From positions 1,158 through 23,461 of the forward strand of contig DAXY01000005.1 of assembly GCA_002506645.1 (NCBI GenBank): DNA of 22,304 nucleotides, in the 5' to 3' direction. The stretch comes from Vulcanisaeta distributa. GTDB lineage: Archaea > Thermoproteota > Thermoprotei > Thermoproteales > Thermocladiaceae. This document shows positions 7,352-13,737 of this stretch, one piece after another. Made by a program: the position numbers and the translations under genes. The stretch's first letter is position 1, and each line of letters begins with the position of its first letter. The notes under the pieces were generated by a model that was not told where the DNA came from, searched no databases, and saw nothing but the letters and a program-made list of their open reading frames with translations.

Positions 7352-7391
7352 GTAAATAAAACTTTTTACTTCAGAGTTATAACCACGTTGA
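7352..7391 (+). promoter_or_regulatory. aroA promoter
   Basis: The 40-base gap contains a TATA element CTTTTTAC at about 7362-7369, whose first T lies 29 bases before the aroA ATG. This is consistent with a leaderless aroA transcript. The T-rich tract may also help end the transketolase transcript. Confidence 0.55.
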
Positions 7392-8690
7392 ATGGGTAAG
7401 TTAATTATTAATGGATTTAGTGCTCGGGAAACAACCGCCGAAGCCCCACCATCAAAGGCGCTAACCCTGAGGTACCTCCTCGCCTCCGCCCTATCGAGGA
7501 CTTGGGTATCCCTTAGGAGGCTGAATTGGGGTGACGATACCTGGTCCATGCTCAGGGGCGTCAAGCCAATATCGGAGGCGGAGGTTAGGGGGGACCAAGT
7601 TAGGATTAGGCGTGGGACCTTCCTGGAGAGGTTCAGGGTTGTTGATGTTGGTGAGAGCGGGTTCACATTTAGGGTCTTGGTTGGCGTCTACTCAGGGATT
7701 GAGGGGATGACGCTGCTTATGCCGAGGGGATCACTCATTGGTAGGCCCATGGATGAGTTATTGACGGCGCTCAGGAGCCTTAGCGCCAGGGTTGATAGGC
7801 TGGGGAGTATCATTAGGGTAATTGGTGGTAGGTTGGTCGGTGGTTACGTAATGATCAGCGGCTCGGTGAGTTCGCAATACATATCGGCACTACTATACCT
7901 GGCGCCGCTCACTGAGGGTGGTATTGAGATTGGTATTAAGCCGCCGGTGAAGTCACGCCCATACATAGACGCCACGATAAGGGTGCTCAGGGACTTCGGG
8001 ATAAACGTGGAGAGGGGTGATGACGTGATATACGTGAGCGGGTCCCAGGAGTTTAGGGCAGTCAATGACGAGTTCACAATACCGGGCGACTACTCCCTAG
8101 CCGCCTACTACATAGCCCTCTCAGTACTGGCAGGCATCGACTTGAGGGTAACGAACCTATACAGGGACGGGGCTATCGAGAGTGAGTACGCCTTCATCAA
8201 GTACGCCAGGGAGGTCGGCGTGGAAATTGAGGAGTACGGCGATTCAATCCTCGTTAAGGGCTCATCAATTAAGGAGTTAAGGCCGTTAAACGCCGACCTA
8301 AGCGACTCGCCGGACATAGTGATGCCGCTGTCCCTACTCCTAATGAGGTCCAGCGGTAAATCGAGGATAACAGGCGTGAGCCACCTGGCCTATAAGGAGA
8401 GTAATAGGCTCAGGGGCGTGGCGGCCGTGCTAAGGTGCCTCGGGGCCGGCGTAAGCGTCGACGAGGCCAACGGCATCATCGAGATAGAGGGTACTCACGA
8501 AGTTAGGGGCGGTTGCGAAATCGACGCGCTTAACGACCACAGGATCGTGATGATGGGGGTGATTGGGGCCTTAGCGGCTAGGGAGCCCGTGTCAATAATT
8601 AATTGGGAAGGTGTCAATAAGTCCTGGCCAACATTCATTTGGGACCTCGAGAACCTGGGCGCAAGGGTCGATGTGGTAAATCCCTCATGA
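7392..8690 (+). CDS. aroA: 3-phosphoshikimate 1-carboxyvinyltransferase (EPSP synthase)
   Basis: Transfers enolpyruvyl from PEP to shikimate 3-phosphate. Family motifs run in order: PPSKALTLR (19-27) with Lys22, GESGFTFR (87-94), GSVSSQYISALLYLAP, IPGDYSLAAYYIA, DSPDIVMPL with the catalytic Asp, YKESNRLRG with the catalytic Glu, NDHRIVMM, and NKSWPTF near the end. Length 432 aa is normal. Three positions differ from the Escherichia coli enzyme in a register that aligns well: Ser23 is Ala, Asn94 is Glu and Thr97 is Phe. Gly96 and Arg100 equivalents are kept. The gene is probably transcribed from its own leaderless promoter. It is the last shikimate step found here; chorismate synthase is not in the window. 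Confidence 0.95.
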   Translation: MGKLIINGFSARETTAEAPPSKALTLRYLLASALSRTWVSLRRLNWGDDTWSMLRGVKPISEAEVRGDQVRIRRGTFLERFRVVDVGESGFTFRVLVGVYSGIEGMTLLMPRGSLIGRPMDELLTALRSLSARVDRLGSIIRVIGGRLVGGYVMISGSVSSQYISALLYLAPLTEGGIEIGIKPPVKSRPYIDATIRVLRDFGINVERGDDVIYVSGSQEFRAVNDEFTIPGDYSLAAYYIALSVLAGIDLRVTNLYRDGAIESEYAFIKYAREVGVEIEEYGDSILVKGSSIKELRPLNADLSDSPDIVMPLSLLLMRSSGKSRITGVSHLAYKESNRLRGVAAVLRCLGAGVSVDEANGIIEIEGTHEVRGGCEIDALNDHRIVMMGVIGALAAREPVSIINWEGVNKSWPTFIWDLENLGARVDVVNPS

Positions 8691-8805
8691 GCACTACCAT
8701 TGCTAATAGCATTTTCTACTGTTGACGAATTTCCTTATTATAATTCCTTAAGAATTAATACAAAAGAATTAATACAGGCCTTTTTATTGAAACCTGAGGT
8801 ACAAC
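8691..8805 (+). promoter_or_regulatory. aroA-porG-like gap: promoter with upstream repeats
   Basis: This 115-base gap is strongly AT-rich. It holds an inverted repeat TAATTC/GAATTA (8741-8757), a tandem 13-bp direct repeat (8750-8776), and a TATA box CTTTTTATT around 8780-8788, whose T tract begins about 25 bases before the ATG at 8806. The arrangement of repeats directly upstream of the TATA/BRE suggests a bound activator. The leftmost 40 bases show a weak T tract (ATTTTCT) and nothing else. Confidence 0.55.
8750..8776 (+). repeat. tandem 13-bp direct repeat upstream of the porG-like gene
   Basis: AAGAATTAATACA occurs at 8750-8762 and again at 8764-8776, perfectly, with a 14-base period and one A between. 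It ends a few bases before the TATA box of the downstream gene. The first copy also shares the right arm of the TAATTC/GAATTA inverted repeat. Confidence 0.75.
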
Positions 8806-9249
8806 ATGCCCGAGGTACGTGAAATAATATTTTACGGTAAAAGCGGTGATGGTATCCACATAGTGGCTGATCAATTGGCCCAGGAGTTAATTAAGCGGGG
8901 GTTTTACGTAATCTCATACCCTGAGTACGACCCGGAGCGTAGGGAGACCATCGCCAAGGTCCACGTTAGGTTTTCCAAGGGGCCAATCCACGTTAGGGGC
9001 CCGGTGACTAATCCGGAGGTTGCCGTGTTCTTTGACGTTAGGCTGCTCAAGAGCGGCCGGGAGGCGTTGGGTGCTAGGAAGTTGATCGTCAACGCGCCAA
9101 GTAGGGATTTGGTTATGAAGTATGTCGATAACGTTAATGGTGAGGTAATGAACATAGACATGAGTGGGCTGAGGGGGGCTGGCGTGGATTATGCGGTGCG
9201 GGTGGCCAATTTAATAATTAATGCGTTACTTGAGGGCGATGTTAGATAA
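8806..9249 (+). CDS. short gamma-type subunit of a 2-oxoacid:ferredoxin oxidoreductase
   Basis: The protein resembles the gamma (catalytic-accessory) subunit of pyruvate/2-oxoacid ferredoxin oxidoreductases. Near residue 9 YGKSGDGIH stands where the family has a G-x-G-G-Q-G loop. It is followed by SYPEYDPERRETIAKVHVRF (38-57), matching the family's P-E-x-x-P-E-R-R-G segment, and VAVFFDVRLLK. At 147 aa it is shorter than usual gamma subunits (about 180-200 aa) and no alpha, beta or delta genes are nearby. It may pair with subunits encoded elsewhere, or be a repurposed lone domain. An indolepyruvate or aryl-pyruvate link is tempting given the neighbours but nothing in the sequence proves it. 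It ends in a 24-base tail-to-tail overlap with trpC. Confidence 0.72.
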   Translation: MPEVREIIFYGKSGDGIHIVADQLAQELIKRGFYVISYPEYDPERRETIAKVHVRFSKGPIHVRGPVTNPEVAVFFDVRLLKSGREALGARKLIVNAPSRDLVMKYVDNVNGEVMNIDMSGLRGAGVDYAVRVANLIINALLEGDVR

Positions 9250-9969
9250 ATCCCTGGCTAGCTCGGCATTCCTCATCAATGCCGTGCCCACGAGCACCGC
9301 GTTGGCGCCCTCCTTAGCGAGTCTTAAAGCATCATTAACGCCCTTAATCCCACTCTCTGCAATGATAATGTTAGCCTTACCCCTGACGGCCCTGATTATT
9401 GAGACGGCCCTGTCAAGGGATACGGATAGGTCGCCCAAGTCCCTGGAGTTGATCCCAAGCATTACGTTTGGGTTGGTGCTAACGACCGCCACCGCATCCT
9501 CCTCATTATCAACCTCAATGAGTGGTTCTAGCCCAAGGCTCATGACGTAGTCCACGAACTCCCACAGCGCATTACCCAGTAGCCTCTTGATCAGTAGTAC
9601 TGAGCTAACGCCCAATTCCCTGGCCTCCCTGACCTGCTCCTTACTAATCACAAAGTCCTTATACAGCACTGGTTTACCGTAGGTTAGGGCAGCCTTCACG
9701 AAGATGGGCGAGCCCAGGAAGTAGAGTGGCTCGACCAAGACGCTGAGGCCCGTGGCGTATTGACTGACTAGGCCGAAGTAGGTCCACGGATCTAGGTCAA
9801 GCCTAATAACGCCGCTTGGACTTGCCCTCTTATACTCGGCGATGAGGGCTAGGTAACCCTCGGAATTACGTTTCTCAATAGCCCTAACCATGCTTGGGGC
9901 GGTGGCGTTGGCCTTAAGGGCCTCCACGCGCCTCCTCGTCAACTCCTCAATAACGCTTAGGAAGTCCAC
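9226..9969 (-). CDS. trpC: indole-3-glycerol phosphate synthase
   Basis: Closes the indole ring: CdRP to indole-3-glycerol phosphate. The (beta/alpha)8 protein of 247 aa shows LIAEYKRASPSG (42-53) with Glu45 and Lys47, VLYKDFVIS (101-109) with the catalytic Lys104, EVDNEEDA (152-159), LGINSRDL (171-178), IAESGI and VLVGTALM, the phosphate-binding and catalytic set of the family. The start is GTG at 9969; a stop lies a few codons upstream in frame, and a minus-strand TATA-like TTATATG (9991-9997) is at leaderless distance. It is the only trp gene on the minus strand, divergent from trpA and convergent with the preceding gene, whose end it overlaps by 24 bases. Confidence 0.94.
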   Translation of the reverse strand: MDFLSVIEELTRRRVEALKANATAPSMVRAIEKRNSEGYLALIAEYKRASPSGVIRLDLDPWTYFGLVSQYATGLSVLVEPLYFLGSPIFVKAALTYGKPVLYKDFVISKEQVREARELGVSSVLLIKRLLGNALWEFVDYVMSLGLEPLIEVDNEEDAVAVVSTNPNVMLGINSRDLGDLSVSLDRAVSIIRAVRGKANIIIAESGIKGVNDALRLAKEGANAVLVGTALMRNAELARDLSNIALK

Positions 9970-10128
9970 TGCGTGGAGGCCTAGGGACTACATATAAGCA
10001 TTTTCCAGCCTATATATAATACTGGTAAGTATGTATTTATCGATCGAGGATAATTACTAACAAACAAGGTATACATAAAGCTTTTAAAGAGGTCGTTGGG
10101 TTGGCCCATTGGTGAATTCCATGCCCCA
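9970..10128. promoter_or_regulatory. divergent trpC-trpA promoter region
   Basis: Minus-strand TATA-like boxes for trpC are at 9991-9997 (TTATATG read on minus) and about 10011-10019. A plus-strand CTTTTAAAG at 10081-10089, preceded by the BRE-like AAAG, is a strong TATA box predicting trp operon transcription from about 10109-10112. A second candidate, ATACATAAA at 10071-10079, would start transcription near the TTG at 10096. Between them (10020-10068) I see only AT-rich sequence. Confidence 0.55.
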
Positions 10129-10132
10129 ATGG
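10106..10132 (+). repeat. 7-bp inverted repeat CCATTGG/CCAATGG enclosing the trpA start codon
   Basis: CCATTGG (10106-10112) and CCAATGG (10126-10132) are perfect inverted arms around 13 bases. The right arm contains the trpA ATG (10129-10131), so the RNA hairpin would hide the start codon if the left arm is transcribed. The loop holds ATTCCAT (10116-10122), the reverse complement of the ATGGAAT element found at the tyrA and transketolase starts. It could equally be a DNA operator over the transcription start. Confidence 0.5.
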
Positions 10133-10138
10133 TCATAA
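10121..10138 (+). other. possible mini-ORF, 5 codons, M-P-Q-W-S, overlapping trpA start
   Basis: ATG at 10121 opens M-P-Q-W-S ending in TAA at 10136-10138. GGTGA at 10111-10115 is a plausible Shine-Dalgarno match five bases before it. The Trp codon overlaps the trpA ATG at 10129, in the same -1 frame relation as in the transketolase leader. It is only five codons long, so chance is a serious alternative. Confidence 0.25.
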
Positions 10139-10848
10139 GGAGGCCGGGCCTGGGCACGTACATAACGGCTACCTACCCAAATAAAGAAACCTTCCTAAAC
10201 GCGGTTAAATGCCTATCAAGCGCCTCGGACTTCCTCGAGGTCGGTATACCAACGCTAAATCCCAAGTATGATGGGCCCGTGATAAGGAGGACGCACTTCG
10301 CGGCGGAGCGCAAGGGCTTGGATGCGGTTAGGGTGACTAGGTATGTCGATGTGCCGACGATATTGATGGGCTACGTGGAGGATTACGTAAATAACCTGGA
10401 ACTAGTTGCTAAGACGGCCAGCGAGGTCGGCGCATCCTCGGTGCTATTCCCGGACCTATTATTCGAGCACTTAGACGCGCTTGAGACCTACGTAAGTGTG
10501 ATGAGGGATTACTCGCTTAGGCCCACGTTCTTCATCTCGAGCAATACGCCGCATAGGCTGATCAGTGCGTTGGTTAGGTATGAGCCATTATTCATATACC
10601 TAGGCCTATACGCTGCCACGGGAATTAAGCTACCGCTCTATATCGAGAGGAACATTAGGGAGGTTAGGAGGTTGGTTGATAATGTGACTTTGGTGGTGGG
10701 CTTTGCCATAAACACGCCCGAGATGGTTAAGCTGGTGATAGGCGTTGGGGCGGACGCGGTCGTCGTCGGTACTGCGCTGGTGGATAAATTAAGCGACCCG
10801 GGTTCATGTAAGGAGTTCCTGGCCAGGCTTAGGGGTGGCTTGTCATGA
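10129..10848 (+). CDS. trpA: tryptophan synthase alpha chain
   Basis: Cleaves indole-3-glycerol phosphate to indole and glyceraldehyde 3-phosphate. Motifs visible (numbering from ATG 10129) are GTYITATYP (8-16), DFLEVGIP with the catalytic Glu near 36, the following [13 protein letters not shown] with the catalytic Asp, and a C-terminal phosphate loop [13 protein letters not shown]. At 239 aa it is compact, as in other hyperthermophiles. A TTG at 10096 would add 11 residues (MGWPIGEFHAP) but lies about 14 bases before the transcription start predicted from the strong TATA box, so I prefer ATG 10129; its context CCAATGGT matches the transketolase start exactly. It overlaps trpB by four bases (ATGA). 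Confidence 0.9.
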   Translation: MVIRRPGLGTYITATYPNKETFLNAVKCLSSASDFLEVGIPTLNPKYDGPVIRRTHFAAERKGLDAVRVTRYVDVPTILMGYVEDYVNNLELVAKTASEVGASSVLFPDLLFEHLDALETYVSVMRDYSLRPTFFISSNTPHRLISALVRYEPLFIYLGLYAATGIKLPLYIERNIREVRRLVDNVTLVVGFAINTPEMVKLVIGVGADAVVVGTALVDKLSDPGSCKEFLARLRGGLS

Positions 10849-12086
10849 CCGTGCCCCATTATTGGTATAACATAAATGTTGACCTGCCAAAACCATTACC
10901 ACCCCCGATTGACCCATACGAGGTGGACTCAAGGATAGCACTCCTCATGAGGATACTGCCCAGTGAATTAATTGACCAGGAGTTCACGCCGCTCAGGTAC
11001 GTGCCAATACCGGACGAGGTCAGGGAGCTTTACGAGAGGATGGGTAGGCCAACACCCTTCAGGAGGGCTTACGGCCTCGAGAGGGCCTTGGGTAATGGAG
11101 TTAGGATTTATTATAAGTTCGAGGGTGCATTACCGACTGGTTCGCATAAGTTGAATACGGCAATACCGCAGGTCTACTACGCAATTAAGGATGGGGCTAA
11201 GGAGGTGGTTACCGAGACTGGCGCTGGGCAGTGGGGCTTGGCCGTGTCCCTGGCCGCCGCGTTGTTGGGGGTCAAGGCCACGGTATTCATGACGAGGAAT
11301 TCCTACTTCAATAAGGCGCAGAGGGTCCTCTTCATGAGGACTTACGGTGCGGAGGTGTACCCAAGCCCAAGCGAGTTGACGAGGTATGGTAGGGAGGCGC
11401 TGAAGGCTAGGCCTGACCACCCAGGGAGCCTCGGCCTGGCAATTACCGAGGCCATCGAGTTCACGTTAATGGGTGAGGGTAGGAAGTACATACCAGGTAG
11501 CGTGCTTGGCTTCGTAGTACTGCACCAAACGGTCATTGGGCAGGAGGTCCTTCAGCAAATGCCCGAGGAGCCCGACCTAGTCATTGGCTGTGTTGGTGGT
11601 GGGTCCAACTTCAGCGGCTTTTCATTCCCAATGCTCGGCGCTAAATTGAGGGGCGAGGGCTTCGAGAGGACCAGGTTCCTTGCCGCCGAGTCAAAGGCCG
11701 CGCCCAAGCTGACCAGTGGCAAGTATATGTATGACTACCCGGACACAGGAGGGTTGCTGCCCATGGTTAAGATGCTGACGCTGGGCCATGACTACGTACC
11801 ACCGCCAACCCACGCGGCTGGGCTTAGGTACCACGGGGCCGCGCCAGCCCTATCGTTATTAGTTAAGGAGGGGCTCATTGAGGCCAGGGCATATGGTCAG
11901 GAGGAAGTTATGGAGGCGGCTAGGCTTTTCGCCAGGACCGAGGGCATAATACCGGCGCCCGAGTCTGCGCATGCCATTAAGGCCGTGATTGACGAGGCCA
12001 GGAAAATGCCGAGGGGCTCCGTCATATTCTTCAACCTATCGGGGCATGGATTACTCGATGTCGATGCCTACAGCAACTTGGGGTGA
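10845..12086 (+). CDS. trpB2: tryptophan synthase beta chain, TrpB2 type
   Basis: PLP enzyme that joins indole and serine to give tryptophan. It shows [14 protein letters not shown] (93-106) with the PLP-binding Lys102, ETGAGQWG (124-131) with the catalytic Glu124, [11 protein letters not shown] for PLP phosphate, and [10 protein letters not shown] at the end. Length 413 aa, the long N-terminal extension with conserved prolines (14-24) and ETGAGQWG in place of the ETGAGQHG typical of TrpB1 identify the TrpB2 subfamily. In crenarchaea such as Sulfolobus a TrpB2 is known to pair with TrpA; the 4-base overlap with trpA supports the same here. It is the only trpB in the window. The stop overlaps the trpD GTG by four bases. 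Confidence 0.94.
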   Translation: MTVPHYWYNINVDLPKPLPPPIDPYEVDSRIALLMRILPSELIDQEFTPLRYVPIPDEVRELYERMGRPTPFRRAYGLERALGNGVRIYYKFEGALPTGSHKLNTAIPQVYYAIKDGAKEVVTETGAGQWGLAVSLAAALLGVKATVFMTRNSYFNKAQRVLFMRTYGAEVYPSPSELTRYGREALKARPDHPGSLGLAITEAIEFTLMGEGRKYIPGSVLGFVVLHQTVIGQEVLQQMPEEPDLVIGCVGGGSNFSGFSFPMLGAKLRGEGFERTRFLAAESKAAPKLTSGKYMYDYPDTGGLLPMVKMLTLGHDYVPPPTHAAGLRYHGAAPALSLLVKEGLIEARAYGQEEVMEAARLFARTEGIIPAPESAHAIKAVIDEARKMPRGSVIFFNLSGHGLLDVDAYSNLG

Positions 12087-13096
12087 TTCACGTGAGGGAG
12101 GTTCTCGAGAAGATAGCCAGGGGAGTGGCCCTGAGCATTGATGAGGCCTATGAAATAGCCAGGGGGATGCTCACGAGCGTTGATGAGGCGCTATCGGCGG
12201 CGATTTTGATGGGCCTCAGGGTCAGGGGTGAGGCGGCCAGCGAGATCGCCGGCTTCGCGAGCGCCCTCAGGGACTTCTGCATCAAAATACCAATAGATGA
12301 TAGGGATGGGTACGTGGATACCGCGGGCACGGGAGGTGATGGGTTTGGAACAATCAACGTTTCCACGGCGGCCGCATTAATAGCGGCTTACCTGGGGGCC
12401 CGCGTGATTAAGCATGGCAATAGGGGCGTGTCATCGGCCTCCGGCAGTGCGGACTTCCTGGAGGCCCTTGGCTTTAACATAAACATACCGCCAAGCAAGG
12501 CCGTGGAGATGGCCGTTAAGCACCGCTTCACCTTCGCCTTCGCCCCAGCCTACCACCCAGCCATGAGGAATGTAATGCCCATTAGGAAGAAGCTTGGCAT
12601 TAGGACGATATTTAACCTAATCGGGCCGTTGGCCAACCCGGCCCTATTGACTAGGCAGTTGATTGGCGTGGCAGAGGCGTCGTTGATGGATAGGATGGCG
12701 GAGGCTACGTCCATGCTTGGTTATGAACACGCAATTCTTGTGCATGGTGAGCCTGGCATTGATGAGGTGTCCGTCTTTGGTAGGACAATGGTTATTGAGG
12801 TGAGGAGGGGCAGCGTGGATAAGTACTCAATAGAGCCCAGGGACCTTGGGCTCGGTATTCACAGGATTGATGATGTCAGGGTCTCAAGCCCGCTGGATAG
12901 TATTGAGAGGGTTAGGCGAGCCATCTCCGGCAGGGATAGGGCTGCCAGGGACTTCATAATCGCAAATACCGCATACACCCTATACGTGGCCGGCCTGATT
13001 AAGGACCCAAGGGATGGCGCGGAGTACGTGGAGTCAAACCTGGACAATGGCTTCTGGGACTACGTCAATGAGCTGGCTAGGGTGAGTAGGTCGTGA
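12083..13096 (+). CDS. trpD: anthranilate phosphoribosyltransferase
   Basis: Adds phosphoribosyl from PRPP to anthranilate. The 337-aa protein has the small helical N-terminal domain, then [20 protein letters not shown] (78-97, PRPP pyrophosphate loop), [17 protein letters not shown] (anthranilate/PRPP binding), [21 protein letters not shown] and VSVFG, all typical of TrpD. Length matches the family. The start is GTG 12083, overlapping the trpB stop as GTGA, and the next gene overlaps in the same way, so translational coupling runs through the operon. Pyrimidine-nucleoside phosphorylase is the nearest fold relative and is excluded by the GTGGDG/NLIGPL motifs. Confidence 0.95.
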   Translation: MIHVREVLEKIARGVALSIDEAYEIARGMLTSVDEALSAAILMGLRVRGEAASEIAGFASALRDFCIKIPIDDRDGYVDTAGTGGDGFGTINVSTAAALIAAYLGARVIKHGNRGVSSASGSADFLEALGFNINIPPSKAVEMAVKHRFTFAFAPAYHPAMRNVMPIRKKLGIRTIFNLIGPLANPALLTRQLIGVAEASLMDRMAEATSMLGYEHAILVHGEPGIDEVSVFGRTMVIEVRRGSVDKYSIEPRDLGLGIHRIDDVRVSSPLDSIERVRRAISGRDRAARDFIIANTAYTLYVAGLIKDPRDGAEYVESNLDNGFWDYVNELARVSRS

Positions 13097-13737
13097 CGCT
13101 GCTTAAGATTTGCGGTGTCACCAACGTGAGGGATGCGTTGATGGTCAGTAAGTACGCCGATTACGTCGGTGTTGTAATACACTCGTCAATACGAACACCG
13201 AGGCTCGTCAGTAGGGACGTGGCCCGGGACATCGTTAGGTCCATTAGGGGCGTGAAGGCCGTGGGCGTCGTTGAGGGCCTCGGGATTACGGACGCCATTA
13301 GGTTGGCCAATGGGCTTGGCTTTGAGGTCCTCCAGTACCATGGCGAGTTACGCCTTAGTGATGGTGTTGAGGAATTACTTAATCAACTCGGGATTAGGCT
13401 GGCGCCCGTGTTGAGCTACGTGGGTGATGAATCCATAATCGATAGGGCGGTTAGGCTTTCCTCAAGCCGCCACGTGGAGTACGTACTCATTGACGCGCCC
13501 AAGGTGGGGTTCGTGAGGTATGAGGGTGGCCTTAAGCTACCGCTCAACGTGATTAGGAGGGCCAGCTCATTGCCCAAGGTAGGCATTGCCGGCGGCATTG
13601 GCCCGGGCAATGTGGCGCTTGTGATGAGCTACAGGCCGTACCTAATCGACGTCAGCTCAGGTGTTGAGAGGGAGCCTGGCGTTAAGGATGAGGAGTTGGT
13701 GAGGAGGCTTGCGGAGGTGGTTAGGCGTGGTGGTTAG
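13093..13737 (+). CDS. trpF: phosphoribosylanthranilate isomerase
   Basis: Amadori rearrangement of PRA to CdRP. The 214-aa (beta/alpha)8 protein starts LLKICGVTN with the catalytic Cys7. It continues with DYVGVVIHSSIRTPRLVS (the family's G-x-V-F-x(3)-S-x-R region, with Ile-His-Ser here), VLQYHGE, VLIDAPK with the catalytic Asp, and KVGIAGGIGPGNV for phosphate binding. The start is GTG 13093, overlapping the trpD stop by four bases. The next gene starts about ten bases before its stop. The gene is separate from trpC, which lies on the other strand 3 kb upstream. Confidence 0.93.
   Translation: MTLLKICGVTNVRDALMVSKYADYVGVVIHSSIRTPRLVSRDVARDIVRSIRGVKAVGVVEGLGITDAIRLANGLGFEVLQYHGELRLSDGVEELLNQLGIRLAPVLSYVGDESIIDRAVRLSSSRHVEYVLIDAPKVGFVRYEGGLKLPLNVIRRASSLPKVGIAGGIGPGNVALVMSYRPYLIDVSSGVEREPGVKDEELVRRLAEVVRRGG

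Noticed and set aside
9970..10020. Short minus-strand frame M-L-I-C-S-P upstream of trpC
   Set aside because: The predicted leaderless start at GTG 9969 would leave it untranscribed, and it contains no aromatic codons.
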